Origin: Gelatoporia subvermispora B
Lineage: Eukaryota; Basidiomycota; Agaricomycetes; Polyporales; Gelatoporiaceae
NCBI GenBank assembly: GCA_000320605.2
Contig: KB445793.1
Span: forward strand, 880,556-944,555
Direction: 5' to 3'
Length of the DNA: 64,000 nt
Shown piece after piece: positions 1-13,157 of this stretch. The position numbers and the translations under genes were made by a program. The notes under the pieces were generated by a model, which worked only from the letters and a program-made list of their open reading frames with translations, searched no databases and had not been told where the DNA came from. Within the stretch, counting starts at the first letter, position 1. Each line of letters starts with the position of its first letter.

Positions 1-192
1 AAGCTCCTCGCAGAAACTGCGCCCACATCCGTGCAATACCCGGAGAGGCGGGTGGCGCAGCCAGAGAAGGAGAAGGCATGGTTGACGTGGACACTGACGA
101 AGATTCAGAAGGCATTGAGCAAACAGGGCGCCGAGCACGAGTGGCTCACACGATGGCGGCAGGATAGCGGACACGCTGCTGCTGCGGAGTAG
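1..192 (+). CDS. C-terminal end of an unidentified protein (partial)
   Basis: Reading frame 1 is open from the first base and closes with TAG at 190-192, giving a 63-residue tail. It is rich in charged and small residues: a Lys/Glu stretch, two tryptophans in a WLTWTL segment, then an Ala-rich end. The segment between is predicted helical by eye. No family signature is visible and the rest of the gene lies outside the window, so no function is proposed. The codon mix looks coding (G/C at many third positions) and differs from the following 7 kb. It could be a chance frame, but the composition and the clean stop argue for a real 3' exon. Confidence 0.55.
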   Translation, partial: KLLAETAPTSVQYPERRVAQPEKEKAWLTWTLTKIQKALSKQGAEHEWLTRWRQDSGHAAAAE

Positions 193-3100
193 GCGACTGC
201 CTTACCTACGGACTATGCTCGTGATTAAAAGCTCTGCTCGCTCATGGATTTGCATTACATTGCTGCTGCTCAGAATCCACAGCACCTCCGGTCGCCTTCC
301 TGGAACCCATTAAGAGGTCGTCTCAGCTGTTTTCACCCGTTACGACACGGACATCACCTCGGCCACTAGGCTTGCATTACAACTACCACCGAACGAAACT
401 TCATCAGGTGCTCTGACTGTAGCATGCCGGAACACTGGTGAGCGCGCAGCATTGTCAGCACCGGCCGCCGCTCCACCGGTGCTTGCGATCGCAGATACTC
501 GAAGTCTACAGACTAGGACTGACTAATGACAGCTTCCATATGAGATAGCTAAGGGATTCGCTCGCCCAGTGGTATGTGATCCAGACATCCTCCATCACTA
601 CGCTCCTATCGCTTGCATCGCTTCGAACGGGGCAAGAGGATCTGAGAGGTGCAGACTTGGTGGCTATGCTGCTGGGCCTCGGGCGCTTGAAAACTACTCC
701 GGGTGGGCGCTCATCAGATGCGTTCTCCGATCAGTTTCGCTTAGCTTATACAGCTTGTCGGTCGAGCTGCCTCATGCAGATCTCTGCAGATCATGCCTCA
801 CGGTCTTGCAAGCCGAGAACGACCGATAGAAGTGAAAGCACACCAGCTCATCCCAATATTCATTGCGACTGCACGAATTCGAGTAGCGAAGGCCCTATGG
901 CCTCCGGAATGGAACGGCATCAATGAGGTGTGATAGCTACTTCTCGGCACCCTGCACTAGAAGCCAGCTGGTGATCCATGGGCGCACCTGTCATAACTGA
1001 AACTGGGCGCACAAAGTCGTCGGCGCTGACGACTTCACGACTGTGACCTTATAATAAGCTGCATCTCGGGCGGGTTTTCTGGCTATGGCGACCACTCCGA
1101 TAGGAGTCCCAACCCGTTTGTTTCATAGAAGGACGCCGCTATGTCCCTCTCTGACCCAGCTGTTGTTGTCGAGGTTACAAGCATCTTGCAGGCAGGGTGA
1201 ATCACGTTCTGTTGTCTCGTATACCGATCAGACTAAGATCTGGATCTAGCCGCCTCCAAGGCAACCTACAAGTAGCAGCAGCTGGTATGATTCGTGCTAT
1301 AGCTTCCTACGGGAAGTTGACAGTTTCCTTCACGCATGTTTGCAGCCTTAGTGCTCTATGACCATCTCATCACATTCGGCCGCGAAGTTAACTTTATATG
1401 GGGCCGAAAATTCAATAGCGTGACGTTGTTGTTCCATCTGAACAGGTGGTCGATCTTTCTCTTCTCTATTCTCAACGTTGCGATCGACTTCCAGCCACTG
1501 GCTTCGATACCAGTACGTATTTCCGATCATCTCTTCACCCACGTTCTCAGCCATACACCCTTTTTACAGAGGTCAAGCTTAGTCTCTGCAAGCCAGCGCA
1601 CCGTATATTGAATGATTGTCTCGCATCCTAGCTGCCGAGCTCTGAACACTCTCAATGATGCAACTGAAATAATGTTATACATACTGTGGGCAGGTGTGCA
1701 CCCATTAAATCCGACATTGTTGACACCTAGCTCATTGTAGTTGCAGCTTTCTCAACCATCAGAATCTACGCGATGAGCGGTGGTAATTGGTTATTATCCC
1801 TCCTGGTCTGCACACTTAGTATTGTACCCGCCGGTACGAACTCCGTAAGACTCATCAGAACTCACGGTCGGGAGAATGCCATCGCTGACAGTGGTACTGG
1901 TTATAGTATGGCTTCTTCGCCACATATTGGTATTCTCTCCAAGAGTTGCCTTACTTCGGCCTTGAATGCATCACAAACAACGATGTGAGCCCTAACACGG
2001 CCAACATGTGAGCAACTCATTGATACATGCGCACTTCTGATTCGATCCGATTGTGTTTTTACGTTAGACGTACGTACAACGCCGATAGTTCGTGAATGAC
2101 TCCGCTTACGTATGTCTCAGTTGTGATAGTAACTCGGACGTCTGTAATCACTGCGGACCTGATCGTCCTACTCGCCACATGGTTCAAGACGTACTCAATA
2201 ATGCGGGAAGCGAAGAGACACAATCTGAGGACACCGCTTGCAAAAATCCTACTTCAAGATGGTGTGCTGCGTTTTAAATAGTTCCTGTTTCTGAGCGCTC
2301 AATCAAGTTTCGTTGACCTAGGGACTGCTTACTTTGCGTACGTGGGCTAGCGAGTGTACTATGAGACCTACCACTTCATTGACTTGTAAAGTATTCTTCT
2401 ATGCCTTAACATCCTGAACATCATAGGATTAACAACCTCGGTGAGTACGGTCGTGAAGGTAATCTCGTATTAGTATTGAGCATTGGCCATAGGTCTTCGA
2501 ATATGCATCAGCACTAACAACTCCGTCTGTACACCAGTTGCTTCTCTCCGTTACGTGAAGCTCATGGGAACGACGACCCTGCAGGCTCTCGTCGATCATT
2601 ATCACACACTTCCTCCTAGATCTGCGCCGCGTAGCCTACGACGAATCCTCGAACAACGCCGGGACTCGTGGCCAACGCCCCTCGTTCATCCGCACAGCCG
2701 ATGATCACGCCGCATCGCAGTCAAGTGGTTTGAGATTTAGAACATTCGTCAGCGAAATGGGGGAGCATCTCAGCTACGGCAGCGATTCGACCCATCCGGA
2801 CATGGTTTGGACAACGCAGACCGAATTCAGCGAGGGTCACACCGACGAGGAGAAGCAGGACCCTGCGATCATAGATACTGGGAGCGATCTAAAGCATGGT
2901 TCATACATTGACGGCAAAGAGAGTCTCAACGACGGCGTTGTAATAAGTGCAAGGGACCTGCAGATAGTCCCCGAGGAGATTGAACTTGTGCATGGATAGC
3001 TTCAAGACGTTATGTTCAGGATGTGGTAAGTGCGCATCGATGTTTGATCTAAAGGTTGAACTGAGGTGCGACACAGTGCTATACACTGAGCAGTTCTAGC

Positions 3101-6100
3101 TGGTACCTACATCTAATTTGGCACTTGTCAATCGCCGGTGATGACTATAAAATGTCAAATTTTTCTTCGTCTACAAGTGTGTACTTTGACACTAGTGTAG
3201 GAGTTACATTACATTTGTAATCGACCATTTGTAATCGACCATAATATCTGAGTCGAGAACGTCCTACCTACCAGTCGGACAGTCTAGTAGACTGTGTAGT
3301 GACCAACGGAGGTGTGCTGTGACCATCGCATAGCGTACCGTTACTCAGAGAATAGACTCTAAAGGCTTGACATCCTGTTAAGTCCTGCCTGCAGCCGCAG
3401 CCTCAAGTGGTGGGATACCAGCCGATCCCTCAAGGAGTGCAGAGCAGAAGAAGGGTAGCTCCATATCGGTTCGCAATGTTATGACTTGGGGTCGCAAGTA
3501 CATGATAGCGGTATACTAACTGATGCGGCCACGCTCTTCCTAACCCGCTGCAGTCGTTCCTGCTGCGCAGCGGAAAGCTGATGCTGGATTAGACAGGTGG
3601 CTTCTGACTCTATAACATGCAGGCTCACCTAGACCGCATATACAGTCGCAGCTGCGCGGAAACAGCACGACCATGACACCACGAAGGTATCAAAAGTGGA
3701 AAAAATTCGCCGGAGGCCGGCTACGACTTTACTCATACGAGCATCCGATCGTCGCTCCGCGGTGCACGGCTCTCGAAGTGTCTCGCACTTCCCCCCGCAG
3801 CGCTGCATGCCCTTCTCAGCTCACGCCCCACCCACCGCAACCAAGCCGTCCAACTCCTAGCGCCCGCAAGGGCTTCGAAGCCTTTCAGCTCAGCTGGGCC
3901 CACTCTGCTCAACTACCTCAGCAATGGCAGGGCTCGCTATCAGGCCCGTGGTGTCCCCGTCCATCGTCCACAAGACCGCGCATATGCGCCCCGCTCGCCA
4001 CCGCCACCGCCAGCCAGTCGCCCGAACCGTCTTCCTGTACGTATGCGCAGACCAGCACTCACGAGCAGCCGGAGAAGCCCAAGAAGGCGCCTCGCGATTA
4101 GACCCCGCCAGCCCACAGCCCGCCCGGGTGGCCCCTGCTTGAACTTATCGACACTCAGCCGATTGCACTGCCCGAGCCCTGGACTCGAGCACCAGACTCT
4201 ATCGCCGTTCCCGCAGGACCGACGATTTCAGGAACAGACCGGGAGGAATCCGACGCTGAGTGTAGGGTTCGCGGCAAGGACCCGGAACGGGAGAGGAAGA
4301 CGGAATAGAGGCCTACGCGTCTTCGGCACCAACTTGCTCACCCCAGCCATCCGCAAGCCCTCTGGGCCAGTCCTGCATGGAAGAACGACTCGAGCAAACA
4401 GGCCGATCAATAGCAACGGGTCTTTGCAGACCAGCCAACAGCGGAGATGATAGCCCATACCCAACAGGACACCCCAGCGACCTGACACAGTGCGTGCGCA
4501 AACCCGAGTGCCACTCCAAAAATGACGAGCATCATGGGAGCCGATTTAGACAGAACAACGGAACCTGGCCTGTCCCGAAGGACAGAATATGGGGGTCCTA
4601 CCGCTCGGCGAGCCTCCGACGGTGTCGTCCCCTGCTCAATCGCGCCTGCACCTACTCTTCCGAAGTCATACAAACACCGCACTCACCAACCTGCACCTTC
4701 CTGTACGTACCCATTAATATCCCGCACACTCTCCTGCCTCCATGAATCAACGCCGAGGTGCCGTGTAGCCATGGGCACTTCGCTGCGCACGCCGGCGCTT
4801 CCAGGCTCCGACCCTTCGCCCTAGCTGCCTTCAGAGAGGGGTGGCAACAGGCGGCGGGCAGCCTGCGGCGAGCGGAGCGACCCGCAAACATCACCGGGTT
4901 TGAGCAGCGTCCCTGAACCGAACCCTTTGGTCGGAAGAGACGTGCTCTCGGATTTGAGTCGGAGACTCGGGCGCCTGCGCTCTGTGTGTGGGCTCTTAGT
5001 GAGGGGACTGGTCGGTGTCGTATGGGCTACCAGGGTATACTCCCCGGCTCCGAGTCACCTCATCGTCCATGAATGCAAGATGCAATCATCAACCGCAGGA
5101 ACTTCTAGGAGGTCGCTATGGTCTATGCACATGTGAACCGCGTTGAGGGAACACACCGCTCGCCCCAGAGCGTGCCCAAGGTCCCGCGACGCATCTCTAG
5201 TGCCCACTCTGAGGTCAGCCACCACCGCACCCAAGGTCTCGCGCCTTCCGATGTCACTTCCCTGCTCGCGGCAGCTGGCCGTCCAGCGACTAGCGCATCA
5301 CCGACCAGCATGCCAGATCAGGGCCCCGGGGCAACACTAGCGGAGACCTGTACGTGTGGGTGCAACAGCAGACCGAACTGAATCCAGAGCAGGACACGTG
5401 CCGGAGACGCGATAAAGGACACGCCCAAGGAGGTCATAGCAGTCTTGCAGATCCCAGACGACTCATGCAATGACCAAACATAATGCCCGACACCAGACAT
5501 GATCCCTTCGAGCCGAAGAGGAGCGCGAGGTTGGCCCCAGAAGAACTTAGGGTTAGAGTAAACTCATGTTGGCTGGAGCGGCACGTGGTCGTTGATGGAG
5601 GCGATCGATGATGTGCGGATAGGGCCCAGGAGCGTGGTCTCGGAAGGACACAGGAGGTAGTGTGAAATGATCGCTGACTGTGGGTTGGAAGAGCTGACGC
5701 GACGAGCTGTGGATGAAGGACGACGACAAGGAGCAGTGGCTGGCGCGCACGCGCTGTTTGTACCCGCGACGCGTCAGGCAAATACCGCGTCAATAGACCA
5801 CAACAACGCGTCTCACAGCAGCACGTGAGCCGCTAAGCCGACAGCCGGACGGATGACAGCTCTCGACTTGGACTCCTTCCAATCCATGACTCTCGATGCT
5901 AGTTGATCTGAAGCTCATGGCACAAAATGATCCACGTTCTTGAGCACCCTGACCTCGATAGGTCCGCGCTCTTTTTTTCATAGGTTTTTTTGGCTCTTGC
6001 GAAGGCCTAATGAGCCCACCGGTTCGACCGCATGCTTCTGGCATGATTCGCATGATAAATAACTCCTGTTCGCGATCAACAGCGGAGACAGATGTTTAAT

Positions 6101-7318
6101 TTGCGAAGAGAATGGACAATACTAATGTGAGAAAGGTCAAGGGTTATATGTATAGCCTCTACGTTACGTATACAACAAGATATTTTGCACATCCTCACGC
6201 AGATCATCAACAGGACGTCTCCGCTTGACCGATTCTCGCAGTAATATTGGCACGTTGAAAGCTTTTCAGAAGTGACCCCGACTTTTGCTAAACAAGAGGT
6301 ACATTTTTGCGAGACTTGGCGTTTGCAGTCTAGAGTCACCAATGAGTCGAACGTAAAGTAAGCATCGGGCAATTTCGGAAACACCAAAAGCTGCTATGCA
6401 CGAGACAGAAGCCTCAAGTAAATGTCTTACTGTCATCGCGACCACAATGAACATAACTGTCCGAGGGACACACTAGTCAAACCTAGCAGAAACTGCTTTG
6501 AGGGAAGAGCTAAAGGTTTTGGATTCCCGTCCTCAGCACCAGCGTAGAGTATCCATGGTCGCCCGCAAAACCTCCCACATCCGGGTACGCTTAAGGGCAT
6601 GCGCGAAATCAGGATCCGCAAGACTAATGCAACTCTGGGGTCCCAGTGCCAGCGAGAACATTACTTTGCGAAGAGAGCCACAGAATCGTGTCGCCGCAGC
6701 AAGTGCCATTCAATCAAACAGATGTATAAACCGAGTTAGTCCTTGACGACTGCTTCGAGATTTATTGTCTGGTTCCATTCGGTCTATCAGAGGCGATAGG
6801 ACGGCGGGCAGAGATCCCGCAGACTCTTCCTGATTTTTTGGAGCAGCTTCCCTATTACCAGGGACTAGCGTGTCTTCTGTTGAACAAATGCAGTAAAAAG
6901 ATTAAATTCAACGGGACATTCGAACGCGAAAATTTCCACATTACCTCCGAGGGTCAATTCCCGGGCTATCAATAGCCACGATCTCGAGCTAGGAACCTCA
7001 TATCTAGTTATCTCTTCCAGAAACACAATATCATGTTGGTACTAGATAGCAGCCACTCGGAAGACGATATATACAGCGTTGAATACAGTAGACCGGAGCA
7101 TCACCGGAGGACGGTGCAAAAACAGCAATAGAGTCCTCGAGGCGAGAAGGCGTTGCTTCCTGATAGCAGCCGAGTATCTCAGCAATTAAACACAGCAGCA
7201 GCATGCACTCTGTGCATGGATCTACCAGTCGTGTGCCATGGACAGACAAGGTTGGCGTGTGATGAGGTGAACGTGTCGAGGCCGCTAGCTTGGCTTTGGT
7301 CCCGCGAACGTTCATCAC
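193..7318. other. gene-poor stretch with no recognisable gene
   Basis: About 7 kb with roughly balanced base composition and only short, overlapping frames on both strands. None shows a domain, a good start context joined to spliceable exons, or sustained coding-like codon use. The best residual candidate is an acidic 80-90 codon frame ending at 2999 (Asp/Glu-rich, one 'VPEEIEL' segment), which may be a remnant of a decayed gene. A short tandem duplication (TGTAATCGACCAT twice) lies near 3216-3244. No LTR, terminal inverted repeat, reverse transcriptase or transposase motif was seen. It may be decayed repeat DNA, but that is inference. Confidence 0.5.
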
Positions 7319-7965
7319 GTGACGTTGATTAGGCGGAGGTTTATTTTTCCATGCGAGAGGAGCTGGAACACGCGCGGGCGGAGTTGTCTCAATCCACATT
7401 CAAGTCATAGGCAGCCGCGAGGTCCGAGTCGTTGTTCGCAGCGTGTGTTCGTTGTTCTTCGTTGTCTTTTGTCTTCGCGCATTCTCATACTCTGTGAAGC
7501 CTCTCATTTCCGCCACGCGGCGTACGCTTCGGGCCCAGGTGGCAGCCGCCCATCACCGAGAATCCCTGCCTGTCCCAACCGTCACTTCTTCAAAATTTCG
7601 CCCACAAAAGGCCCCCTCCAGGTTGGCCAGCTCCTGCCTCATCCTTGTGCACACCTTACACGTCGGGGGCAGTCTCGATTTCATTCCGCTCTCGGTCGGT
7701 CTTGTGCTCGGTGGTGCGAGCAGCCCGGACGTTCCTGACACCGCACCTCGGCAGTACGGAGCGCTCACACTAGTCTTTTCAGCTCGCCAAAGAGAGGTTA
7801 CGGCAGCGCCTACCGAGCAACTTTTGCAGACTTTGGAAAGCTCAAAACCTTTGCAAGAGGAACAGTACTCCATTGTACCTCTCGTCTACGACTGCTCGAT
7901 TTGGGCAAAGCCATCCCGAACTTGGTTGAAACCGAGTAGTCGGATTTAGAGTTGACGAGGTCTCA

Positions 7966-8217
7966 GTGAGTCTTGTTTCTTTGTTTCTTTGTTCTCCTTG
8001 CCCTGCGAGGTCCAATTCCTGCTCCATCCCAATGCCCCAAATATTGCTTGTGGGACCCAGGGCTGTCGCTGCGGGCCTTATGGGGTGGCGCACATCGAGC
8101 ATGCGGTGTCATACCACGTGGTTCCGCTCTTCACAGCGTTGGGTTGCGCACAAACCATTCCAGCACTTGAATTGCTTTCTCCTTCGAACGCACAACTGAC
8201 TCCTGATTGTGTTTCAG
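7966..8217 (+). other. probable 5'-UTR intron of the 8251 gene
   Basis: A strong donor (CAG/GTGAGT at 7966) and a pyrimidine-rich acceptor (TTTCAG ending at 8217) bracket 252 nt directly upstream of the start codon at 8251. The removed segment is T/C-rich and shows no coding pattern. This is longer than most introns in the window, as is common for leader introns. RNA evidence would be needed to settle it. Confidence 0.45.
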
Positions 8218-8250
8218 TTGGCCGTGCACACTCTATCATTGACCTGCACA

Positions 8251-9492
8251 ATGGATGCTGCGAGTAGCCCCCTTACGCCTTTCCACATCCGCACCAACAT
8301 CCCGCGCTCCAACACTACCACCGACGTCCACCGCACGCATACCCACAAGCCTTCTGCGCCCATTGCTATCCCTAGACGAACCACCGCTCATCCTCCACCC
8401 CGGTCACCTATCCGCGCTGACCCCGCCTCGCCTGACCTGCTCTTCGATTTCGACATCTCCGTGTCCCCGGGCGGTGTCACCGAAAACGATCAGCCTTTCA
8501 TTCAGCAACGAGGCCGACTTCTTTTCAGCCGTCAGCATCCGTTTGGCTTCGCACCATTTGCGGTTCACCCCGACGGGCACGATGGTGGGGAGGATGCGAA
8601 AGTTCCTTACCAGAACGAGCCGTTCTTGTATTCTGTCCCCAAGTTCATGCTCGGTTCCCCTCCACTCAGCCATCTACGCACCCGTTCGTCCCCCAACCCA
8701 ATGTCCCGCCGTCGGCGCAGCGGGGATGACGAAGAGCAGCCTGCTGCTACGGAGAATATCCACCCTATGCAGAGTCCAGCTATTGTGCGATCTCCGTCCA
8801 TCCCGCGGTCCCGTACCGAGCCAAAGCCATCACGCCAAAACCTCACTCATGAGGATGACCATTTGTTGACGTCGGCCTTCCAAGGCTCTATCATGTCCGT
8901 CTCGTCCATCTCTGGTTCCGCATTCACCACTACTTCCTTCTCCGCTTCTTCCCTGTCGTGCCCCGTTTCCCCAACTTCGCCCATTACGTTCTGCCCTCCC
9001 TCTGCTGAGCCATCCCCGCGTTCGTCGCACGCATATAGGTTTCCTGCTGCGCGCCCTGTGGTCTCAAAGCGATATACAACTGCTCCTACCCGCGATCACA
9101 TCGTTCCTACCGCATCCGTCGCAGCTCCGGTTGTCTCCTTTGACGTTGCCCAGGCTGAGCGCCCTCAATGTTCTCCCATCCCTGGATCCTGCACTCCACC
9201 TCGCGGGCGTTCTCCCTACCCCCGGCCTCCCAAGCAGCGCCGCAGCTCGAGCGTCGGCTCGCATGCATGCGTGGGGCGACGCCCTGGTACGGTGCTCGGC
9301 GCGGGTCGTGATATGTGGGTGGGCGATCGCGACCGGAGCGTACTCCCTGTTCTGAGCAACGAAGAACTGGAGCGGTCGCTGGAGAAGCACGGAAGCGAAC
9401 GGGCAAGGCACACAAGCCTGGATCACTTTGAAGCCGAAGATGCGGACGAGAGGGGAAGAGGACGGGGTCGGACGCGTGAGCGTCGCCTTTAG
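8251..9492 (+). CDS. Ser/Pro-rich low-complexity protein, function unknown
   Basis: A single-exon frame of 413 codons from ATG 8251 (context CACAATGG) to TAG at 9490-9492. Upstream in-frame codons exist, but they lie behind a likely leader-intron acceptor at 8217, so 8251 is preferred. The protein is dominated by Ser, Pro, Thr and Arg, with several S-P dipeptides that would suit proline-directed kinases. It has short basic patches (RRRRSGDD, KQRRSSS), a Ser/Thr-rich centre (about residues 210-280) and a charged tail ending in Arg-rich repeats (RGRGRGRTRERRL). No enzyme fold, membrane segment or signal peptide is seen. Proteins of this type in basidiomycetes are usually disordered regulatory or nuclear proteins, but nothing here identifies one. 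That it is a real gene is supported by length and codon use; function is open. Confidence 0.7.
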   Translation: MDAASSPLTPFHIRTNIPRSNTTTDVHRTHTHKPSAPIAIPRRTTAHPPPRSPIRADPASPDLLFDFDISVSPGGVTENDQPFIQQRGRLLFSRQHPFGFAPFAVHPDGHDGGEDAKVPYQNEPFLYSVPKFMLGSPPLSHLRTRSSPNPMSRRRRSGDDEEQPAATENIHPMQSPAIVRSPSIPRSRTEPKPSRQNLTHEDDHLLTSAFQGSIMSVSSISGSAFTTTSFSASSLSCPVSPTSPITFCPPSAEPSPRSSHAYRFPAARPVVSKRYTTAPTRDHIVPTASVAAPVVSFDVAQAERPQCSPIPGSCTPPRGRSPYPRPPKQRRSSSVGSHACVGRRPGTVLGAGRDMWVGDRDRSVLPVLSNEELERSLEKHGSERARHTSLDHFEAEDADERGRGRGRTRERRL

Positions 9493-12400
9493 GTGCGCGG
9501 CGCATAGCTATGTAAGTGCTTCCAAAATGATTTTCACCCCCATCGAATGGAAGCTGATTGTACCGTAGTTCGAAAAGGCAGGACCTTCATGCGAGGCATG
9601 AATCCAAAAGAACACGACGACTTACACGTCAAGTTCACCTCACTCTGCGATGCGCTTTGCAGAGCCCGTGGTCCGCCAACAAGTTACCGGTATTCTCATC
9701 TCGCATTGCGTGTGATGCACGCTTTTCATGTTCATCCACCTCACGGACCCTTGCACGGACAGTATGCACACATCAACGTACATACATTCATGCATTCGGA
9801 CAGACGGACAGACGTAGACTTCTCATCCTCACCATTCATGTTAGATTCCACCCATACCATCACTGCATATTCCGTCGCAATTTCACTTCCCTTCTCGGTT
9901 TCCTCGCATACATTCACGTTTGGTCGTCGCATCGCAAACAGGTCTCTTCCTTCATGCATCCCCCATCTTCTAGATCTTGTCCCTTTTTTTCAATTGCATT
10001 GCATCTTGTTAGAACGCAAGCTGAAACGTCCATCGTTGCACCCTCTTCTCTTCCTAGCATACCCACGGCATCGTCTCTCTTAATCACATCATTCCACATC
10101 ACGGTTCTCTTCACGCAGGCGTTCCTTCCCAGACATCGATCACGATTCCTTTCTCGTCTCGTCAATGTCACTTCATTTCATGTCTTGCGCAGTCGCTACT
10201 CGTATTTCACTGGTCTAATACCCTCGGGGATGTGCTCACAGAACGGCAGAGGAGCCAAATCCGTTCCTTTTGCCCGCTATCTTACCCTACAAATTATTGA
10301 CCTTCTAGAGATAGATTATACCCAATGTAATACCCCTCGCATACATGTTTCTGATCTTCGAATCGAAGTCTTGATGCTGATCGGCCGAGGATCGATGTGA
10401 CCACGAGCGGCGTCCGGTGCATGTTCGCCGAACAGAACGTAAGTCCCGAAGTGCGCGGGAAGACAAACCTTCACATTCCAATAGTCTTCGCGAGATGGGG
10501 AATGGGGGCTGCGGGTCTATTGTAATCAGTGAAGAGATCAGGATACCATAACGAATAAAATATGCCCTGCGCTCGGGAGCAGTATTTCCCAGGGCGTACC
10601 GAATAAATCCGACCCTGCACAAATGAGATTGTGCGATGATGGAGTCCGGGGCCCTGAATTGAAGTTGAGTATCCCGGTGAAGATCCGCAGCAAGCAATTC
10701 ACTGCGCTCGCCAAGATCAGGGGGGTCAAGGGCCACATAAGCTTATCTCAGTGCCTTTCCGGATACTATGGTCTGAACCTTGTATGCGTGATCCGACGAG
10801 AGCATTTAGTCGCGTACGCGCAGCTGGGAACGGGAGGAGATCAGATCACCGCGCTTAGTGAGACGAAGCGGGCCAGGGACTAGTCATCATGACGAAAATA
10901 CTTACTCTACGAAGACGAAGATAGTCAGCGCTGGATACACTGTGTGAACGTCAGTGCGGTCGCGACAGCCCTCGCATGCGCCTTGGGGAAAGAGCCAGGC
11001 ACGCGCAAAGTCATGCGGGGAGATGCCGTTAACGAGTGATCACGAGCCTGCGAATGTGCGCCCGGTTCTTGTTTTGTCCCAAGCGAGACGATAAGGCAGG
11101 GCGAGCGGCCTCGGGCCCAGTGCGCTGCGACTAAATTCGAGCGCAACTTCTCCCGCGTGCCAAAGTAGCACCGGTAGCGACGTGATCAGGTTCTAGTGCA
11201 TGAGAGCTTGAGTGAACGGGGCCACAGTTCTCCTGCACGGGTGCACAAACCACGCTCCAGCCGAATGAACAAGGGCTTAGCTACTCAGCACGAGGTCGCC
11301 ACCGCGAGGACGTCCCGATATGGGTCTGAACATGCAAGGATATTTTCAATTGCGGAGCTTCACCATACCCGCGTTAGACCGTGCCCAAAGCATCATCATC
11401 GTTCTCGCGACCGTGCAGGTAGGGAAGCGAGAACGTAAGTTGGGGTGGTGATGCTTTTGTTATGAATCTGATGAGATCTTCCTTGAGAATAGGGGTTATG
11501 AGAACTGCGGAAATTGAGCGATGATTTGATGTGGTGCCTCTGTGTGAGCTCCGCGGATATGGGGCTAGGAATATGGTACTATCAGAGCTTGTGGCGAACC
11601 CGTGCGTATGTATGAGTGATTGCAGACAGGGCTAGAGGAGGTACGCAGCTTTCATTTAGCTCAAACACCCAATAAGGAGCCCACTGGATTGCAAATGGTC
11701 TGCGGCTTCTATTATGATGATCTGGTAGTGAGCAAAGCGCTGGTGCTGGTGAAGGAAACCCGTCCGGTTCAGCGTCTCCTTCCGCCACCCGCAACGTAAT
11801 CACAAGGCAGAATGCAGCGAGGTCGTCTGTGACTACTGCCATGTGGACCAGGACAAGTGCACTGCGTATAGCAACTGCGCAATTGTGCCGTTAGCCGACT
11901 TACATGGAATGAAGAATGCAGATGGCGCAATGAGCAATTAATCATGGCACTTGCCAGCGCCGCAATCAGAATGATAGAAGCATGAATATACCTGGGCGTG
12001 AAGGACATCCTGCGCAACGATGAGCAGCAAGGTTGGAGTGGTGGACGATCCTCCTGATGGAGAGGCACAGAGTTGCTACGCAAGTCGAAATAGACAGAAG
12101 ACAGAGACCCCTGAAGGCGATGTTATCATCGAGGTGACAACTCGACAGCTGTAATGAGCGTCGAAGAACAGACTTGCATATGAATTTGATGAACAGTATG
12201 TGTGAAAAAGAAACATGCATGCTCAACAATGCTCCGTTGCAGACGGTGAAAGACGGCGGAGAGCGGCATCTCAGTCGAGTGTACCGTAAGTTCTCCTGCT
12301 GCGATCGCTCATGATTCTGAGACGGTGATTTTCAGTCCGCAATGACGGGTTCTTTCAGCAATGACCTCGCACGCAGTGTATACAGCTGACGATAGTCCCG

Positions 12401-13157
12401 CGCTTGTCGGCACTGTCGCTACATGCACATCGGTCCATTTCTGACGACTAGGTAGCCGGCCGGAAAGGACTACTATAGAAGCGGCCCGGTGAGTGCACAG
12501 CGGAACGTCAAAATGACAAAAACTCACCGACATGGTGCCGAGCATAGGGTGCCAATCGATACAAATCTATGTCTTCTTTACAGCATCATGTACTTAACGA
12601 ATCACAAGGGTCAACGCTATGCAATTAATGTGCGCCGAGTGTAACCAGGCCACAAGAGAGGTAGAGCAATGCGTTTCTTGGGGTACATATCGAAAAGTCT
12701 GGACATTCCAACTTAGTCAGCAATACCACATGTCATATTGAGATGCAATCTGATCGAGCGGACTGTGAGAAGATTAAGCCCAGCGCATCAGCGCGAGGCG
12801 TAGCATCCCCACTGAAGTGCGTCAAGAGCAAAAATCTACTGAGGATAGCGCATGACTCGATTCTATGCTTCCGGATAACTGTCTGGTATAATTGGGGATG
12901 GTTCAAGTGCATAGCAGGAGTGTTGATCGGTTGCCGACGTCAAAATGCGCGGAAAGAGAGAGCCAAATAGTATCCAAATACGGACCCACCTCGAGGTCAA
13001 CCTGCCCGCGACGGTCACGTGTGGACACGACCTCCGGGACGCGAATCTTGTTCCGTGGCCATAACTTGCCGATTCTGAGTTCTTCCGCATAGCTTATGCA
13101 TATCTGCTAGCATCTATTCCATTTCATCTTGCTTTGGCGACGTCACCGGGCGGCAAA
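9493..13157. other. intergenic stretch without a recognisable gene
   Basis: The first part (9493-10400) is C/T-rich on the plus strand and most likely contains the 3' UTR of the 8251 gene. A long frame there is only a by-product of the pyrimidine bias. From 10400 to 13157 there are only short frames with no domain or splice-joinable partner. No repeat, tRNA or transposon signature was recognised. The last few hundred bases are presumably the promoter of the CDC11-like gene. Confidence 0.5.

Noticed and set aside
193..7318. LTR retrotransposon or DNA transposon in the left gene-poor region
   Set aside because: No reverse transcriptase, integrase or transposase motifs and no long terminal repeats could be found by eye.
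9558..10400. 280-codon frame after the Ser/Pro-rich gene
   Set aside because: Pyrimidine-rich DNA giving Ser/Thr/His/Arg-rich noise; most likely 3' UTR.
13134..13157. Upstream extension of the Cdc11-like protein to 13134
   Set aside because: That codon is TTG; the first ATG in good context is 13158.
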